NCBI RefSeq assembly: GCF_031143425.1
Contig: NC_090445.1
Location: 819,490,817-819,554,816 of the forward strand
Reading direction: 5' to 3'
DNA length: 64,000 bases
From: Pleurodeles waltl
Taxonomy: Eukaryota; Chordata; Amphibia; Caudata; Salamandridae
This document shows positions 29,101-35,100 of this stretch, one piece after another (the stretch's first letter is position 1; the number at the start of each line of letters is the position of its first letter). The translations under genes were made by a program, and so were the position numbers. The notes beneath the pieces are model-generated. The model was not told the origin of the DNA, did no database searches, and was given only the letters and a program-made list of their open reading frames with translations.

Positions 29101-32100
29101 TGTTAGAGTTTAACTTTATGCCACTTTGGATCTTCAACCTCTGTTATAGACTGAGGACTGCTGACTAAGCCTTGACCAAGATATTCTCGCTGGAAAATGT
29201 AGATCTCACATCCAGTGCAACACTTGCTAATATGGCACTAGCCTGACACTATGACAGATTACTACGTAGACACTGGGATATGTTATATGTTATCAACAAA
29301 TACACCAACATCTGATTGAGTGAGGGGCCGTCCCAACCTGCTAATATCGGCACATATGTCATGTGGTTTGAGTGTATGAACATTTCGTCTTATAGCCAGA
29401 ACTGTCCCTTTGAGTCACATGAAGAGATGCAAGCAAATTGCCTCTGTAGAAAAATGATTTTGCCCATTACTCATTAAATCTGGGCAGGTGGCATCCATTG
29501 AGTTGAATATCAGAAGGTTTGAATGATCTTAATCAAGTTTCCTAATTAAGATGTCTGCGAGAAATTGATGCCTTCATTGTACTTGAGACAGGGAAAGACT
29601 CTCATTTTGAAATGCAGGCCATGCCATGTTTTTCATCTGCCTTCCCAGTTTGAAAGGAGTCCCACAAAGTAGAAGCAAAAGCAGAAAGAGATTTTCTTTG
29701 TTTCTCATCTAACCTAATAAGATGACAGAAGCCCACCCACTGCCTTTTGTCCCTCATTGGCTCTCTGAATTTTGTTGTTCTCTAAACTACAGGATGATTG
29801 TTGCTTGTCAATAAAGGGAGTGGGTTTACTTTATAAAAAATATCTTGATTCTGGAAAAAACGCCTCTGCCATCTTGGTTTGGGGGGAGGTGTGATCTGTG
29901 AGACCTCCTCGATTAAAAAAAAGTAAAACAGTATTTATCTACTGTCATTGTGCTGGGAAAGTGAGCACGAACGTGCCTAAAGCTGACCTAAGCCAATTTA
30001 AGATCCGGCCTCGCAGTTCAACTGTAATATGTATTGTTATCAGTTCTTTAAAATGTGCATAGAGTGGCTTTTCAGTCCACTAAGGGGACTTTCACTGTTA
30101 CCTCATGCTATAGGCTATTGAGTTTGCCATTCCGTCTTCCACTAAGTGCTTCCATTGAAATACATGAGGGACTATTTTACGACGGAAACGTTTACATCAC
30201 TCTATTTGTCACGTTCATTTCATTGTCTCTTACGTGTATTCTATGCAAGAATAAATATATTTTCATCCTTTTCCCCAGCATTAGCAAAGCCAATAAGGCA
30301 TGCTATAAAGCAATAGACAGCTTTTGTGCTTGCAACGCATGTAAACAGCAATTGTGAATACCTGTGTTTATGTGTGAGCAAACTAAAGCCACATCTTTTG
30401 TCTTTGCCAATGCTTGTTTTAATTTTTGTGCCTTTTTATTATAGTCATCTCTTGTTAATAGTACTTATTATGTACTACTTTGTTATCTATTTATTTTACT
30501 GTATTTTTCTCTTGTGTCTTGTGATCACATATCAGAAGATTTGCCTTGCTGCTCAGGCTAACCTCCCAAAGGTACATCTAGGGGACCCTTAGAGACAAGT
30601 GTTCTCCACTATGGGCCCCTCTGGTTAGGTAGTGTGGGACAGCTCGCCATCACTTATTTTCCAAAGATCAAGGCAATATTTACTTTCCTTTGCTCCATAT
30701 TTTGGATGCTGGCTTGTTTTCTGCTTTACGTTGTTCTCCAAGATATGTGGCATCATGGGGACCACGTGCACTACAGTCTTCTGAAGAGGCGATCTCAAAT
30801 TAATTCACAAATTCAACCAGGTCCATGCACCAACGGTACTGTAGAGCAATGACAAAAGTGTTAAAAACTATCTATTGTTGTAATGAAATCCAGTGGTATT
30901 TAGTCTTAAATGTCCGAAGAACAGAATAAGCACTTGCTTTTCAGTGAGAGTGTAATCAATCAAACATTGAACCTCCCTTGTACCTTGCAAAAGATCGAAT
31001 AAAATCTGTTGTAACTCTTTCTTCTTATTTATATTTGAATGTTTTTCAAATGGTTGTTTTTTACAATTCATGTTCTCCTTTTTTGGCCATTATATTTACC
31101 AAAGTCTGTTTAATGTTTAAGATACCCGATTCACAAAGTGTTTTTTATGATCAGGGGTGGATTTCGCACACCTTACTCTTATTCTTAAATTTCATTCGCT
31201 AAGCCAGAACTACTCATTGAATGAAGTATGCCCATTCTGTTTGTATGATAAGGTGGAGATCTAACACATCCGGGAATGTCAAGGGGTGCGAGGAGAGAGG
31301 AACGGGCCTGAGCTGCTTATTGTACATGCTCTTTCATAAGGTTTGATATAGGGAGGGAAGAGATGTAGTTCTTGAGATGGCTTAGATGCTTGCTGAAGTC
31401 TCCCCTCTGCCTGTGTCAGGAGCAGGTCCCTTGCCTTCACTAAGTACTGCAAGGGGAAACAGATGGTTTCTTCTGCAAACTGCAGGTGAGGACAGATTTT
31501 GAAGACGAAGAATGAACGCTAAAGTAGTTACAGAGACCTGCTTAAGGAGAATGCAGGAAATTAAGAAAGCACCTATATTCTATCAGTAGAGTAAAGTGGA
31601 TTTGGAATAGCATCACAAAGCTCAATGTTTACTATTTTACTTAATTGCTTTTCTTCTGCAGTTAATGGTACAGTTCAAGGACCTCCTGGAATTCCAGGTC
31701 AAAAAGGGGATCGGGGATACCCTGGTCATAAAGGTAAGAGCACTTTTCCTTAATTTATTCTGTAAATGCCCATGTACAAACTATTAGTGTGGATGTGAAG
31801 TGTAGCTATTACTGATATTGAAAAACACAGTTGTGGAGGTGGACTACAGGGCCAGCTTTAGGGTGGTGCAAGCGGTGCGGCCGCACTGGGTGCTGGCCTG
31901 GATTGGGGGCGTTGATCTCAGGGGGGCCCTATGTTTAGCAATAACGTATGAAACATGCGATTTAAAAGCACCTGCTGAAAGGTTCTTTGTGCGTCCAGCC
32001 TTTAGGAAACAATTAAAATGTCATAATACCTCTTGTGATTAATGTTCCTGCTAGGGAGGGAGATGGGAGTTTTGTCTAGCGGCAGCTTTGACTTAGCTTT

Positions 32101-35100
32101 GACTTGCCATAAAGTAGCGTAGAGGGTCAACATACCAGCTGCAAAGAACAAAACTATATTTTATGTGGATAACTGAGTGGATTAGTAAAGCCAGCCTTTA
32201 CAAGTGTTTTAAAATACCTGAATGTATGTGAGGGGGGCCACAGAGAGATGCGGGGCACATTTGTCGGGTAGAAGTGAGGCAATCCAAGGAGGTGGTCATG
32301 GGCTGCTGGGCGTAAATAAAGACTGTTGCACAGGGCGTCACCAGCGCTAAAGCCAGCCCTAGTGGAATCCATACATCTGCAATGGGTGAATAAATGAAGT
32401 CGCTAACATAAAAACAGTGCAGTTATTAAGGTGTAAAGAAATAATGCTGATTGTTAAAGTTAAACAGAACAGTTGTGATTGAATAGCACATTGACTAAGT
32501 TGTGTTCAGTTAAAAAGAGTTGCCATTGATGCCTATATACTTATGCAAGCAACACCTGCAGTGTGTGTGAGCACAGATGTTTCAACCAGTTCGAGGTAGG
32601 AATGTCTTTAATTCTTGCAGAGAGTTGCTCTACATCTGGGCCTAGGGAACTGACAATAATATGCTTGTCATGCTCTGTGATTCCCAGAGTAGCAAGTTGG
32701 CTATTACCTTTCTTCCACTCCATACCCAACTAACAGGCTTTTCTTCTCTGCATCCAGTCAGGAAATTAAGTTGGTAAACTGAGGGGAGGGTGGAGGCATG
32801 TGGGCAGGATTTAGAAAGAAAAGTACTTTATTAAACATTTACAGCTGACCAGCAGAATAAAATTATTTTATTCATTATGCTCAATAAAATATTTAATTAT
32901 ATTGAAATGCTTTCTTCCTTTCTACAGGTGACATTGGACCACGTGGACTGCAAGGACCACAGGGACTACAGGGACCAAAAGGAGAGAAGGGTACGTTCAT
33001 GATAAAGCCATGAACTGTATTTTTACAAATGAACATGTACACTGTGAATTATTCATACTCCTCCAGACAACCTGTCCAGCCGCTCTTCTCCTAGCTTGTG
33101 GAATGTTTTGTTGTCCTCTGCCTCCTCTAACTTGGGGCACTCCTGAATATGTATTTTCCCCAATCATTTAGGGTACATAAGAACAAACTGTCCAACCTTA
33201 GATGTCTTCTCACCACGTGTGGTTGACAGTGTTTCACATGTGTGTTACATGGTCCGTGTGAAATTATGAGTCAGTATGCTAGCGGAATTACCAAATTTAC
33301 TTTATTAACCAATTATAGCAACTAACATGAAAGTATGTTCCTCTGCTTGTATCCCCTAGGTGTTTTGTATAAAGATGCAACCTTAAACTGCGAGTATACC
33401 CTACTTTTTTCTTTATAAAGGCACATCACATTTGCTTTTTCCTTTGCACCTAAATGGATAATACACTATTTAGATTAGGGATAGAGTTAGGGATCCCTGG
33501 TCCTGATGAAGCCCACTAGTGAGCTAATGTTGGGACTTGACATTGAGTCTTTAATTATAGAACAGTCCTCAAGAGAAGAGTGTATGGGCCATCGAGCAAC
33601 TTCTCAATAACTCACAATGCAATTAGGAAACACCAATACATTTTGTTCTAAAAAAGGTGCACATTTAGCGTTAATTGGAAACAGTTTCTGGTTTGAAGGG
33701 GTTTCATACTTATAGGCTCCTGGGATATCTATGGCCAACACTTTTGCCCCAGTCTCGCCTGTATGTACATGTATTTGACAATGAATATACAATTACAATT
33801 GGGGATGCATTGAAGGGTCACCTATGCTTGTGGCTTAGATTTATTGACGAAAAAACAAAAAGAGGGGCAGAAAAGTGGGATATTCGGAGTGAAAACTCCT
33901 GGTCCCGTGTGTAAGTATCCCAATAGACAGTCAATCAAAAAAGGTTACACATGGTTCCATATTGTACTGTGGGTTTCAATCAAGTGAAGAGCTCGGTCCC
34001 CAGGTAGGAACCGAAGCTTCTCGAAGCAAGAGCCCTCACTCACCATCCGGTGACATGCTTCATCATAGGGCCCGCTCCTCGTCAGGCCGGCACTGCAATG
34101 CCTGACGGGCCCCGCGAGGGGGCTCTTTGCCGGAGTTCTTTTGAGAATCAAAAATAGCCGGTCAAGAATAATAAAGTGAAGGATTGGTATATGAAAAAAC
34201 GGTTAAAAATGCCTAGAGGTAACAACTAATAATATTTAATGCTCGTGTCCATACCTCTGACAAGATTAAAAACCAAGAAAACGGGGAGTCAGTGGAATGA
34301 TGACCACAAACCCCATTGAAATATAGGTAGGTATAATGATGTCTCTTAAAGAGAATTATAACATCTAAGAGACAGAGCACACAGGATCCCCTGTGTCACT
34401 CTACACAATTGGTCAACATGTTTCTCGCTTGTAACAGAAGAATTACCTTATGCGATTCATCAGGACCTAGTAACAAACCTAATCCTTTAAATCGTGGAAA
34501 CTTCCACAAATATATAAATCATAGACCCTCTAAAAATAGGGGTAGGGCCGCATCGGGGGGTCCAGACCAAAAAGTCAACTCTGATTTCGGTAGTTGACGG
34601 TCACTGCCAGTCAACCTATGCTGGAACGAGTACCCCGGAATCCCTGGTCTGGACCCCCCGATGCGGCCCTACCCCTATTTTTAGAGGGTCTATGATTTAT
34701 ATATTTGTGGAAGTTTCCACGATTTAAAGGATTAGGTTTGTTACTAGGTCCTGATGAATCGCATAAGGTAATTCTTCTGTTACAAGCGAGAAACATGTTG
34801 ACCAATTGTGTAGAGTGACACAGGGGATCCTGTGTGCTCTGTCTCTTAGATGTTATAATTCTCTTTAAGAGACATCATTATACCTACCTATATTTCAATG
34901 GGGTTTGTGGTCATCATTCCACTGACTCCCCGTTTTCTTGGTTTTTAATCTTGTCAGAGGTATGGACACGAGCATTAAATATTATTAGTTGTTACCTCTA
35001 GGCATTTTTAACCGTTTTTTCATATACCAATCCTTCACTTTATTATTCTTGACCGGCTATTTTTGATTCTCAAAAGAACTCCGGCAAAGAGCCCCCTCGC

